Source: Chlorobiota bacterium (GTDB lineage Bacteria > Bacteroidota > Ignavibacteria > OLB7). From it: a stretch of DNA of 64,000 bases. Positions 57,303-64,000 of the stretch are shown here, one piece after another; the first letter of the stretch is position 1, and the number at the start of each line of letters is the position of its first letter. The notes under the pieces were generated by a model. The model was not told the DNA's origin, searched no databases, and was given only the letters and a program-made list of their open reading frames with translations. A program made the position numbers and the translations under genes. The DNA lies in NCBI GenBank assembly GCA_016700335.1, contig CP065014.1, positions 719,001 to 783,000 of the forward strand. Reading direction: 5' to 3'.

Positions 57303-57527
57303 ATTAAATGAGAAAATAACTGGATGAAATTTTTGTAAAATTATTTATTTAAGTTGTTGTTGAGTTACACAATAAATTTTAAATATAAGTTGTTACAACT
57401 TTTACTTTTACTATTCTGCGATTTAAATTTTTTTTATATACTTGTAAAAAAATAAAAACATTAGGTAAATGCTCTGTTATGTTGTTTAATAAATAAAGTA
57501 ATTGAATTCTTAAAATCTTTTTATAAA

Positions 57528-58286
57528 CTAAAAATCAATTATAAGAAATTTTAATCCAGCTGATATTAAAATTAAAAACAAACATCCAATTATAATTTTA
57601 TTATTAAATATTTTTGTACCCAAATATGAGCCTATTAATCCTCCAAATATTACAGCAATAATCCAATAAAAAATATTTGAATCTATTTTGTTAAATGCTG
57701 TAACATGACCTACTAAGCCAGCAATTGAGTTACATAAAATGAATAGAGCAGAAATTCCTGAAGCTTTTTTTAATGAAGTTTGATTTGTTAAAATGAGAAT
57801 AGGTGTAAGAAAAATTCCACCACCAACTCCAATCAAACCCGAAACAAAACCAATAATAGCACCAAGAGATAATTTCCAAATTAGGGCAAAGATTGAGTTG
57901 TATTTTTTTCAGTTTTTATAAACTCTTTTACAAACAATATAATAGCTGAAATTATTAAAAAAATTCCTGCAATTAATTTGAAATATTTTGGTGGAATAGC
58001 TACATAACCACCAATGAATGCCATTGGCAGAGCAGTTATTATGAATGAAAAAAAAAATATTTTTATCGAAGTAACTTTCATTAATAAATTTATAAGAAGC
58101 AATACTTGCAACAACTATATTTAATATTAAAGAAGTTGGCTTTATTGAATCAGGAGCAAATGATAAAAGTGCCATAATAGCCAAATAACCAGAAGCACCT
58201 GCATGACCAATTGAGGAATATAGTAAAGCAATTACTGAGAATAAAATGAATGTTAATACAAAAAAATTATTTGTCATATTTACCAA
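57528..58286 (-). pseudogene. TauE/SafE sulfite exporter-like permease with two frame breaks
   Basis: Three frames together give one TauE/SafE permease. Frame 1 covers FILFSVIALLYSSIGHAGAS and FAPDSIKPTSLILNIVVASI, to YFDKNI. After a run of ten A at 58048-58057 (T on the minus strand) it passes to frame 2 (SFIITALPMAFIGGYVAIPP, AIILFVKEFIKTEK). After seven T at 57903-57909 it passes to frame 3 (LSLGAIIGFVSGLIGVGGGI and the rest to the stop at 57528). Each break lies at a homopolymer and each is repaired by one base. GHAGASGYLA and GLIGVGGGIFLTP are the family signature repeats. It may be a decayed gene or a sequencing effect. Confidence 0.75.
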
Positions 58287-58383
58287 AATTTAAAATTATA
58301 ACCAATGCTTTATTCAATGATTAGCTTTCCAAATGAAAATATATATTTATCTGTTTGTAATCTTTAATGGTACAGACCACTTA

Positions 58384-59553
58384 CTATATTTTGCTTTCAT
58401 TAGTTAACTTTAATTCTCTCCCTATTCGGTAATTACGATTATACTCCATCGTTATTATGTATTTCCCTGATACAAGAGATTCAATATCTATTTCAAATTT
58501 GCCGATGCTGCTATTCTCCTTTACAATAAGTATCTTACCGTTTATATCATTTATGTAATATCTAACTATTGTTCCACTATTTGATGGTTCTATCACCACA
58601 GACCCACTCCTTGCTGGGTTTGATGATATTGTGAAGTCCGAATTTACTAGAATAGAATCATTTTCTATTCCTGAATTTGGCAGACAACAATATAATTTCA
58701 TAAATCGACACCTATCATCATTTGTTAAATCTTGGTCTTGATATGATGGAAGACCACTACCAGTCATCATATTCCTTTGAGCGTTATCTCCAGGTTGGCA
58801 ATTTGGGTCAGAGTGAGCAAACCCTAACCAATGTCCGATTTCATGAGTAATTACACCATAAAAATCATAATATTCTCTTTCAACTTTTGGATCATTTTGT
58901 GGATATGTTTTATTATTTCTATCTGTATAAAAAAAATTATAAGGGGGTCTAGTTGTCCCACCTAAAAATGAGTTAGTTCCATTAATTACTATTCTTGAAG
59001 AAGAACAATCAACTCTACAATCTTTTTGATTTCCAGTAGCAACTTTAAATTGTTGTTCAGAAAGATAAGCTAAAACATTATTTGGATCATGTTCTGATGT
59101 TGGGTTCTTATCTAAATTTTTCCATTCTGCTATATCACTTGCCCATTGGACTTTTAACGTACAATCATCGCAGTTTGTATTATCAATTGCATTACCATTT
59201 GCACATGAATTCATCCAATCACTCAGTCCTTTTTTAACCAAATCTTTTGCCTTTGTCCCACTATAAACATCATATTCAACACCACTTTTTGTTTGAAAAA
59301 TACGTTTTCCAACTGGGTATGGGCTTTTAGTATCATCATAATTGATATTGTTTAAATTAAAGGAAGTTAGACATTTCTTTAATACCCTTGAACCATCACC
59401 TATATGTTGCGGATCATTTGTACATAAAGTGGAAATTACATCACCCTTACAAACAAAGTAAGGGTATTTTCTATCTTTACAATGTGCACAATTTTGTGCT
59501 AAAATATTGTTTTTAAAAAGGAGTGCTATAAGTATTATTATATAACTTTTCAT
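58384..59553 (-). CDS. Secreted zinc metalloprotease with T9SS sorting domain
   Basis: A 389-residue exported protease. The signal peptide is residues 1-20 (ending NILAQ). The zinc site is HEIGHWLGFAH (H237, H241, H247, catalytic E238), and M262/M263 in RNMMTGSG is the probable Met-turn of a metzincin (matrixin-like M10/M12). Ten or more cysteines in the N-terminal half (CAHCKDRKYPYFVC, NCDDCTLKV) suggest disulfides. The end, SNPARSGSVVIEPSNSGTIV to YIITMEYNRNYRIGRE, fits a T9SS sorting domain. This is the first gene of the secreted-protein island. Confidence 0.8.
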   Translation of the reverse strand: MKSYIIILIALLFKNNILAQNCAHCKDRKYPYFVCKGDVISTLCTNDPQHIGDGSRVLKKCLTSFNLNNINYDDTKSPYPVGKRIFQTKSGVEYDVYSGTKAKDLVKKGLSDWMNSCANGNAIDNTNCDDCTLKVQWASDIAEWKNLDKNPTSEHDPNNVLAYLSEQQFKVATGNQKDCRVDCSSSRIVINGTNSFLGGTTRPPYNFFYTDRNNKTYPQNDPKVEREYYDFYGVITHEIGHWLGFAHSDPNCQPGDNAQRNMMTGSGLPSYQDQDLTNDDRCRFMKLYCCLPNSGIENDSILVNSDFTISSNPARSGSVVIEPSNSGTIVRYYINDINGKILIVKENSSIGKFEIDIESLVSGKYIITMEYNRNYRIGRELKLTNESKI

Positions 59554-59645
59554 TGTTAAATTTAATAGGTTTTGTTGATAATAGTTTGAATTAATGAATC
59601 AGCATTCTGCTTCCAAGAACCATAATTTAGGAGAGTGTTTGTATT

Positions 59646-60626
59646 CTAAACATGGTTAATATCACGAACATTTCCTTTAATAATTGGAAAGGCATTTAAA
59701 CATTCGGATGCTACACCTAAATCAAAATAATCATTTTGTGCATCATATAAAGGATTTTCATGTGTTAAAAATACTATTGCCTCTTGGTTATTATGCATAC
59801 AAAATTCACCTAAACCATTTGTAAAGGCACTATCTTTTTGGGCATCTGCTAATCTTGTATATCTTCGTATTGCATTATATTCATAAGGCGAATATTGAAA
59901 CTCTATTTTGGGTCTAATTATCTCCGAAGTATTAAACAAACTGTAATTTACTGGCTGGAATCTCTTCCCCTTGATTGTATCAATTTCCTCAGCAAGTACT
60001 TTATACCTGTTGGTCATTCTATCAACTGCTATGTATTTGTTTGCGGTAGAATCTATTGAAAGAATTTTTACACGTAAAATATAATCAGAACGCAACAGAG
60101 AAAACATTTTAATGCTATTTTTCATTTCACCAGGTAAAAGTGTTAGCCATTTTTCTTCTATTTGGTGGCGTAACAAACCTGGGGACATTCTATATCTACC
60201 ATCTACATCTACACATGGAGATGGTTTTGTAGTCTCTTCAAACCCATCTTTTAAATCGCTCATTACTGAATTAAGCCCAGTTTCACCATCATATTGCCTA
60301 AATATCATAGGATTATAATCTACCATTTTATAAAGTGCTACGACTGATGATTTTAAAGTATCATTCATTGTTGTCCATGAATTGATTTTTTTTCTCGTTC
60401 CTTTCTCAAAGAACCTAACCAAGCTATCTGTATAAATATACGAAAGTATAACATCTATAGGCATATCACTTGAAATCGGAGGAATAGACTGAATGATAGG
60501 ATATTTAACCTGAAACATAGAATTTGTGGAATCATACCAAATTTTTCTGAACTGACCACAATCTTTGGTAAGTGGCCTGGTTCCCGTTTCATTTTGAGCA
60601 AAAGATAGGTTAGTAACTAACAGCAA
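59646..60626 (-). CDS. Secreted protein of unknown function; start uncertain
   Basis: At least 326 residues. The listed start is a TTG at 60626, which leaves only LLVTNLSFAQ as a signal peptide. Upstream the frame continues as KKLLCFLTLLLL, a proper hydrophobic core, but has no start codon. The ATG at 60657-60655 is one frame off, separated by six T at 60648-60653; with five T it would read MEKLLCFLTLLLLVTNLSFA, a textbook signal peptide. So the true start may also need a homopolymer change. The mature protein has no known domain; it contains DCGQFRKIWYDSTNSM and CVDVDGRYRMSP. Confidence 0.6.
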   Translation of the reverse strand: MLLVTNLSFAQNETGTRPLTKDCGQFRKIWYDSTNSMFQVKYPIIQSIPPISSDMPIDVILSYIYTDSLVRFFEKGTRKKINSWTTMNDTLKSSVVALYKMVDYNPMIFRQYDGETGLNSVMSDLKDGFEETTKPSPCVDVDGRYRMSPGLLRHQIEEKWLTLLPGEMKNSIKMFSLLRSDYILRVKILSIDSTANKYIAVDRMTNRYKVLAEEIDTIKGKRFQPVNYSLFNTSEIIRPKIEFQYSPYEYNAIRRYTRLADAQKDSAFTNGLGEFCMHNNQEAIVFLTHENPLYDAQNDYFDLGVASECLNAFPIIKGNVRDINHV

Positions 60627-60816
60627 TAAAGTTAAGAAGCAGAGTAATTTTTTCCATTAGAGTAAAAATTTAAAGTGATAAAAAATAATTGAATAGTAAC
60701 AGATATGTGAATATAAAAACAAAATATGAATCGGTTTAATTAAAAGAAAATTTGTAAGCCGCATAGATACGTGGTTTTAGGGGCTGAACTATTTTGTATT
60801 AATGGTCTTAAATAAA

Positions 60817-60921
60817 TGTAGTAACTTGATAAACTACCAAGTTCCTACAAAATGAGATATTCTTTTAAGTATAAGAATCTCTAACCAAATTCTCATAGCC
60901 CTGTAACAAAGGGACTGCTAT
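60817..60921. other. Hairpin-rich intergenic segment
   Basis: Three inverted repeats lie in 105 bp. TGTAG-T-AACTTG (60817-60828) pairs with CAAGTT-C-CTACA (60838-60849), an 11-bp stem with one mismatch. GAGATATTCTT (60854-60864) pairs with AAGAATCTC (60873-60881) with a two-base bulge. ATAG/CCCT (60895-60902) pairs with AGGG/CTAT (60910-60921) less well. They lie directly after the 94-residue gene on the minus strand and could be terminators, an RNA element, or decayed sequence. The flanking 60658-60816 has no gene. Confidence 0.5.
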
Positions 60922-60924
60922 CTA

Positions 60925-61209
60925 TTATTTATCCACTGGAGGTCTCGGAGCACAGTCACCATCAGAGTAACATAACCAATATCCAACGTTGGTGAGTTTA
61001 CAATAGCTCCCAGAACGTGCTTCATAAAAGTCTTCTTCTCCGTTTCCATTGGAATCGTAATAAATATAATAGCAATAACAGTGTGGACCAGGACCTACAT
61101 AAGCTTCACAACCATTCTTTTTGTATTTTTCAGCAACATCCGCAAGAAGATTTGAAACTATTAAAACTTGTATTGCAGCTGCCAACATTAATATTTTATA
61201 TTTTTTCAT
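60925..61209 (-). CDS. Small cysteine-rich secreted protein
   Basis: A 94-residue protein with a signal peptide (residues 1-23, ending NLLAD). The mature 70 residues hold six cysteines (NGCEAYVGPGPHCYCYYIYY, SYCKLTNVGYWLCYSDGDC) and several acidic and aromatic residues, so a disulfide-bonded small secreted peptide is likely. It lies 9 bp after the upstream gene at 61219-62023 and probably shares its transcript. No family is recognised; a bacteriocin-like or adhesin role is not supported. Confidence 0.65.
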   Translation of the reverse strand: MKKYKILMLAAAIQVLIVSNLLADVAEKYKKNGCEAYVGPGPHCYCYYIYYDSNGNGEEDFYEARSGSYCKLTNVGYWLCYSDGDCAPRPPVDK

Positions 61210-61218
61210 TTTTATTTA

Positions 61219-62023
61219 TTAGTTTAAAAAGTTTATAATTTGTTGGTAATTACTAACACCCTTCGAAAATTGTATCAAATCTGGGTCATTAAGAAATGTT
61301 GTAGAAATATCTATTGTCATTTCATCTTTCCTGTAAATATAATACTCACTACCTTCCCCTTGGTATCCTGATACCCTTATGTAGCAATTACTTTCATTTA
61401 CCCCATTAGGAATAATATATTTAGGTTTAAAGACCATTGGAAACATTGATGAGATAATAGGAGAAACTGTTGGCACTGTTTGTTTCCTAACAAATACGCT
61501 ATCTAATAAAGCCAACCTTTTACCACTAGTTGCATCAATAAGTTCTACAGAAAACGAAATGTTACCTGATGATGAATATACACGGTTTTGCTTTATTGTA
61601 TTATACCATGAAAAAATTCTAAAAAAAAAATATAGTATCCCCAGGTCTAGCCAAAAAACTATAAGTGCGGCTCATTGCGTTTCTTAGGCTATCATTATTA
61701 AACTCTCTCCTTACTTTCTCCATACACCAATTCTGTAATTTTATTTTTTTGGAATTTATTTGAAGTTCACTGAACTGATAACCTACATCGCACGAGTCAT
61801 AAAATTTTAAAAAGTTATAGGAAGCAAAAACTTTATCTGGTTTTACATTATACTTACCATTTACATCTCCATCAGCTGCTGCACTCCAAGGTGTATCTTG
61901 GATATCCTTACACGGGGGAGATACAGCCTCTTGTGCAAATGAAATATTGTTAAAGATTGGAAACAATGAGATAGTAAATAATATCAGTTTCATACCATTC
62001 GGTATGATTTTAAATTTTTTCAT
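61219..62023 (-). pseudogene. Secreted protein of unknown function with one frame break
   Basis: About 268 residues if joined. The first part has a signal peptide (residues 1 to about 30, LILFTISLFPIFNNISFAQ), then CKDIQDTPWSAAADGDVNGK and MEKVRREFNNDSLRNAMSRT, up to ARPGDTIFFF, where it meets a stop. The second part continues one frame over: RIFSWYNTIKQNRVYSSSGN, ISFSVELIDATSGKRLALLD, then VFKPKYIIPNGVNESNCYIR. The break lies at ten A at 61621-61630; nine would restore one continuous reading frame with no stop. The product is not recognised. Confidence 0.65.
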
Positions 62024-62051
62024 GAAGTTACGAAAATTAAAAAAAAAATTT

Positions 62052-62243
62052 GCTGAGGTAATAATTGAATTGGGTCAGATGCCAGCGTCTCATCTGACGA
62101 AGTAAATGTGAAGGACTTCAATAAAGTGATACCAACTCTTTAATGACGGGATTCAAACACCTTGCAACTATAAATATAGTCAAAAAAAAAATACGCAAGC
62201 AAAAAAGTGAATTATTAACAAAAATTTATTATTAAAAATCTTA
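62052..62243 (-). repeat. Copy 1 of a duplicated promoter-leader module
   Basis: About 190 bp upstream of the gene starting at 62023, closely similar to 63081-63264 upstream of the gene starting at 63042. Shared blocks are ATAATTGAATTGGGTCAGAT, the hairpin, GTGAAGGACTT, ACCAACTCTTTAAT and the A tract with ATACGCAAG. The hairpin is GTCAGATG (62074-62081) pairing with CATCTGAC (62091-62098), loop 9 nt. In the gap 62024-62436 no gene is seen besides this, a second hairpin and a terminator. Confidence 0.85.
62171..62198 (-). promoter_or_regulatory. Promoter in leader copy 1
   Basis: On the minus strand TTG (62198-62196), a 17-nt spacer holding ten A/T in a row, and TATATTTA (62178-62171), one mismatch from TAnnTTTG. 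Transcription would give a leader of about 140 nt to the ATG at 62023. Confidence 0.5.
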
Positions 62244-62280
62244 GGCCTATTTTTAAAAGCTAAAAACAAGATAATTAGCT

Positions 62281-62322
62281 GTAACATTCTGTGCCTACAA
62301 GCCTTGCAGGCTGTTAGGTTAC
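62281..62322. other. GC-richer hairpin between two secreted-protein genes
   Basis: CCTACAAGCC (62294-62303) pairs with GGCTGTTAGG (62309-62318) at eight of ten positions around the loop TTGCA, and GTAA (62281-62284) may pair with TTAC (62319-62322). It stands out in a 25-30% G+C surrounding. It lies between the terminator of the 62437 gene and leader copy 1. Function unknown. Confidence 0.4.
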
Positions 62323-62380
62323 TATGCTTTATACATTGAATTAATATTGAAAAAAATATTTCAGAAATAACAACGAATAA

Positions 62381-62419
62381 AAAATCCTCTAAACAATTAG
62401 TCTTTGATTAGAGGATTTT
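62381..62419 (-). terminator. Rho-independent terminator of the 201-residue gene
   Basis: AAAATCCTCTA (62381-62391) and TAGAGGATTTT (62409-62419) form a perfect 11-bp stem, loop 17 nt; on the minus strand T residues follow the stem. It is 18 bp after the stop codon. Confidence 0.85.
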
Positions 62420-62436
62420 GCATATTCTAAAAAATA

Positions 62437-63042
62437 CTATTTTATTACAGCATCTAAACCAACCATATTATTATCCTTATCTCGAATTACGATTGCATAT
62501 ACTCCATTTTCTAAGTTCTTCTTATCAAGCTCTACAACATCATTTCCTTTTACCATTGATGAACGGTGAACCACTTCTCCTGTTTTCATATTGACCAACT
62601 CCACAATGGAATTTATTTTTGGAGAAACTATTATGGTATTACTATGGTCTTCAAATTTATTATAATTTGAATTAAATTTTTCACCAGTTAGTGCTAATCC
62701 TTTTTTTATATCGTTGTAAAACTGCTTTAATAATTCAGGAGTATCTTTTAATCTTTCTGTCCTGTTTGAGTTGGTGTCCGCTGGGGTTTCTAAAATACCA
62801 CAAGAGTTCCAAGATTTGCCATTACAGCCTACACCCATTGAACATACTAAATATTCACTTGTTGTTCCATTACCTGAAACCTGTGTTGCATAGACAGCTG
62901 TATATATCCATTCATTACACTCAGAGCCACTTGGGCAGGGTCCGTTTGAGGTTACAGAACGTGCATAAGATTGATAAAAATTTGATGATAGTAAAAATAG
63001 AGCTACTAACAAAAAAGGGATTAAAATATTTTTTTTTCTCAT
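62437..63042 (-). CDS. Secreted protein with sorting-like C-terminus, unknown function
   Basis: A 201-residue protein with signal peptide (residues 1-27, FLLVALFLLSSNFYQSYAR). The middle has six cysteines, CPSGSECNEWIY, CSMGVGCNGKSWNSCGILE, and a helical part (LLKQFYNDIKKGLALTGEKF). The end, NTIIVSPKINSIVELVNMKT to ENGVYAIVIRDKDNNMVGLD, has the strand pattern of a T9SS sorting or FlgD-Ig-like domain. It has its own duplicated leader (63081-63264) and its own terminator. No enzyme motif is visible. Confidence 0.65.
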   Translation of the reverse strand: MRKKNILIPFLLVALFLLSSNFYQSYARSVTSNGPCPSGSECNEWIYTAVYATQVSGNGTTSEYLVCSMGVGCNGKSWNSCGILETPADTNSNRTERLKDTPELLKQFYNDIKKGLALTGEKFNSNYNKFEDHSNTIIVSPKINSIVELVNMKTGEVVHRSSMVKGNDVVELDKKNLENGVYAIVIRDKDNNMVGLDAVIK

Positions 63043-63080
63043 TGTCTAAAAATTTAGTGTTTTTAAGATATTATTTTTTT

Positions 63081-63264
63081 GCTAAGGTAATAATTGAATT
63101 GGGTCAGATGCCAGCACCTCATCTGACGAAGTGAATGTGAAGGACTTCCAATAAAGTGGTACCAACTCTTTAATTGATAGGATTTACACACCTTTCACTT
63201 ACAAACATAGTCAAAAAAAAAAAATACGCAAGAAAATAATGAATTATTAATAAAAATTTATTTT
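63081..63264 (-). repeat. Copy 2 of the duplicated promoter-leader module
   Basis: Matches copy 1 at 62052-62243 over about 185 bp. The hairpin GTCAGATG (63103-63110) and CATCTGAC (63120-63127) is identical to copy 1 in its stem, while two loop bases differ. It lies just upstream of the 201-residue gene, whose start is 38 bp away on the minus strand. Confidence 0.85.
63202..63231 (-). promoter_or_regulatory. Promoter in leader copy 2
   Basis: On the minus strand TTG (63231-63229), a spacer of exactly 19 nt holding twelve A/T in a row, and TATGTTTG (63209-63202), a perfect TAnnTTTG. The leader would be about 150 nt long. The tract is two bases longer than in copy 1, which brings the spacer to the optimum. 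Confidence 0.65.
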
Positions 63265-63451
63265 TAAGCAAACTCTTTTTCTTTTACAAAGTTAAAACCT
63301 TGAAAATTCTTTACTCATAAATTCAATTATTGGCTTATCTTCACAAAAAAAATCAAATATTTTATGAGCAATATTTCAGTTGGAAAAAATCCTAAACAAA
63401 TTTTAAATACAGTAAAGATTATGCACTGTTTGATTCAGAGTATCATGTATT

Positions 63452-64000
63452 TTAATGTTGAATAATTATCTTCTCTAAAAAATAATTTTGACCGTTTGAA
63501 ATCTTTAAATAGTAGACCCCATTCATTAATGAAGATGTACTAATCTTTTTGGTTGTATACTTTCTAACCTCATCGCCTAATAGGTTATACATTTGAGCGG
63601 TAATACTTTCACCATCTATGTCAATTAAATAATCTCCATTATCCTGAACGATTAATCTATAAGCCTCTGTTTTTTCAGATGGAACAGAAGTTAGTGGCTC
63701 TGAAAATTCGGTTAAAAATGTATTGCCAGATGTGTCAGAATTTAATACTGTATTTCCAATGGTTGTGGTAAAATCATATGCTCCCAATAACACCACATTC
63801 CCTTTACTGTTATAGTTGATAATTGGGTCATAGTCATAATTTTTTCCACCAATTGTAGCAAGCCACAAAGTGTTTCCATTGGCATCTAATTTTGCAATAA
63901 ATATATCAGAGAGACCATTGCTTTGAACAGACTTATCTCCGATTTTAATCTCACCAAAAAATCTACCTGTAACTAATATATTATCACTTTTATCAATTAT
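63452..64000 (-). CDS. T9SS-sorted repeat protein, C-terminal part (runs off window end)
   Basis: The last 182 residues and stop of a larger protein whose start lies beyond the window. The visible part has strand repeats of the kind found in SBBP-like or delta-60-type surface proteins: ILVTGRFFGEIKIGDKSVQS, DIFIAKLDANGNTLWLATIG, and NVVLLGAYDFTTTIGNTVLN. The last 75 residues, RLIVQDNGDYLIDIDGESIT and YNLLGDEVRKYTTKKISTSS, to VYYLKISNGQNYFLEKIIIQ, are a type A T9SS sorting domain, so the protein is predicted to reach the cell surface. Confidence 0.8.
   Translation of the reverse strand: MIDKSDNILVTGRFFGEIKIGDKSVQSNGLSDIFIAKLDANGNTLWLATIGGKNYDYDPIINYNSKGNVVLLGAYDFTTTIGNTVLNSDTSGNTFLTEFSEPLTSVPSEKTEAYRLIVQDNGDYLIDIDGESITAQMYNLLGDEVRKYTTKKISTSSLMNGVYYLKISNGQNYFLEKIIIQH

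Larger units (their letters stand above)
63043..63451. other. Intergenic gap holding leader copy 2
   Basis: This gap contains leader copy 2 (63081-63264) with its promoter, and a further perfect -7 box, TAACTTTG, on the minus strand at 63294-63287 without a TTG at the right distance. The rest up to 63451 is AT-rich; a 33-codon plus-strand frame at 63364-63465 is not convincing. No other feature is seen. Confidence 0.6.

Noticed and set aside
62051..62243. A tRNA or riboswitch in the leader
   Set aside because: The hairpin is simple; no cloverleaf or known aptamer motif can be seen.
62691..63134. Open plus-strand frame overlapping the 201-residue secreted protein and leader copy 2
   Set aside because: It is antisense to a gene with a signal peptide, has biased composition, and part of it only appears coding because of the leader repeat.
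62052..63264. The two similar leaders as ends of an insertion sequence
   Set aside because: They are direct, not inverted, have no target-site duplication that I can see, and the gene between them is no transposase.
63364..63465. 33-codon plus-strand frame (MSNISVGKNPKQIL)
   Set aside because: Too short, no family, and it overlaps the end of the 63452 gene on the other strand.
1..64000. CRISPR arrays, rRNA or tRNA genes
   Set aside because: No regularly spaced repeats and no cloverleaf-like GC-rich segments were noticed; a dedicated tRNA search could still find one.

Overview
The window is very AT-rich (roughly 30% G+C by eye) and densely coded. It reads as chromosome from a Bacteroidota/Chlorobiota-type bacterium, perhaps an Ignavibacteria- or Kapabacteria-like lineage. 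Supporting signs are type IX secretion (T9SS) C-terminal sorting domains, DUF4835, GWxTD and FlgD-Ig-like proteins, short Bacteroidota-style PabB and PabC, a bacterial deoxyhypusine-synthase-like protein, and promoters of the Bacteroidota type (TTG, 18-19 nt, TAnnTTTG). TTG starts are frequent. The phylum-level call is inference from gene content; no rRNA or tRNA gene was recognised.

Layout. 1-10.2 kb: 5' part of uvrA, two family-4 glycosyltransferases, a [2Fe-2S] ferredoxin, and three secreted proteins (lectin-like, DUF4835, and a 992-residue IgGFc-binding/T9SS protein), then a MoxR ATPase and an SDR. 10.5-22.3 kb: membrane protein plus topA, a glycosyltransferase, an M24 peptidase, the DHS-like protein, folate genes pabC/pabB divergent from pabA, a UDP-glucuronate decarboxylase-like epimerase, a TylF-like methyltransferase, and pheS. 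22.4-27.9 kb: a cyanophycin module, cphA facing away from cphB, with an isoaspartyl peptidase and a pteridine-reductase-like SDR. Together these can make the Asp-Arg polymer, cut it to beta-Asp-Arg and split the dipeptide; the arginase at 50.2 kb could use the released arginine.

27.9-38 kb: mfd, an unusual cytosolic HtrA-like protease with a zinc ribbon, a Spy-like protein, lon, a six-hairpin glycosidase-like protein, and a tiny secreted protein that is little more than a FlgD-Ig/sorting domain. 38.8-46.3 kb: envelope sugar genes (UDP-sugar dehydrogenase, HldD, GT2), a Tat-lipoprotein LD-carboxypeptidase, and uvrC. 46.4-49 kb: five consecutive small membrane proteins (Yip1-like, DUF2752, TM2, DUF5684-like, unknown). 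49.2-57.3 kb: outer-membrane protein, arginase, CorA, a beta-propeller protein, a GWxTD protein, a Mg-chelatase-like AAA+ ATPase and a LolC/E permease.

57.5-64 kb is an accessory-looking minus-strand island. It holds a broken TauE/SafE transporter, a secreted metalloprotease with a sorting domain, several unrecognised secreted proteins, a duplicated promoter-plus-leader of about 190 bp with a conserved hairpin, and the 3' part of a T9SS-sorted repeat protein running off the window. Between 53.3 and 61.7 kb, three genes contain four reading-frame breaks, each exactly at an A/T homopolymer, and a fourth gene has its natural ATG out of frame by one base at another such run. They could be assembly errors, phase-variable tracts or transcriptional slippage. 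With the duplicated leader, this is the most interesting signal here.
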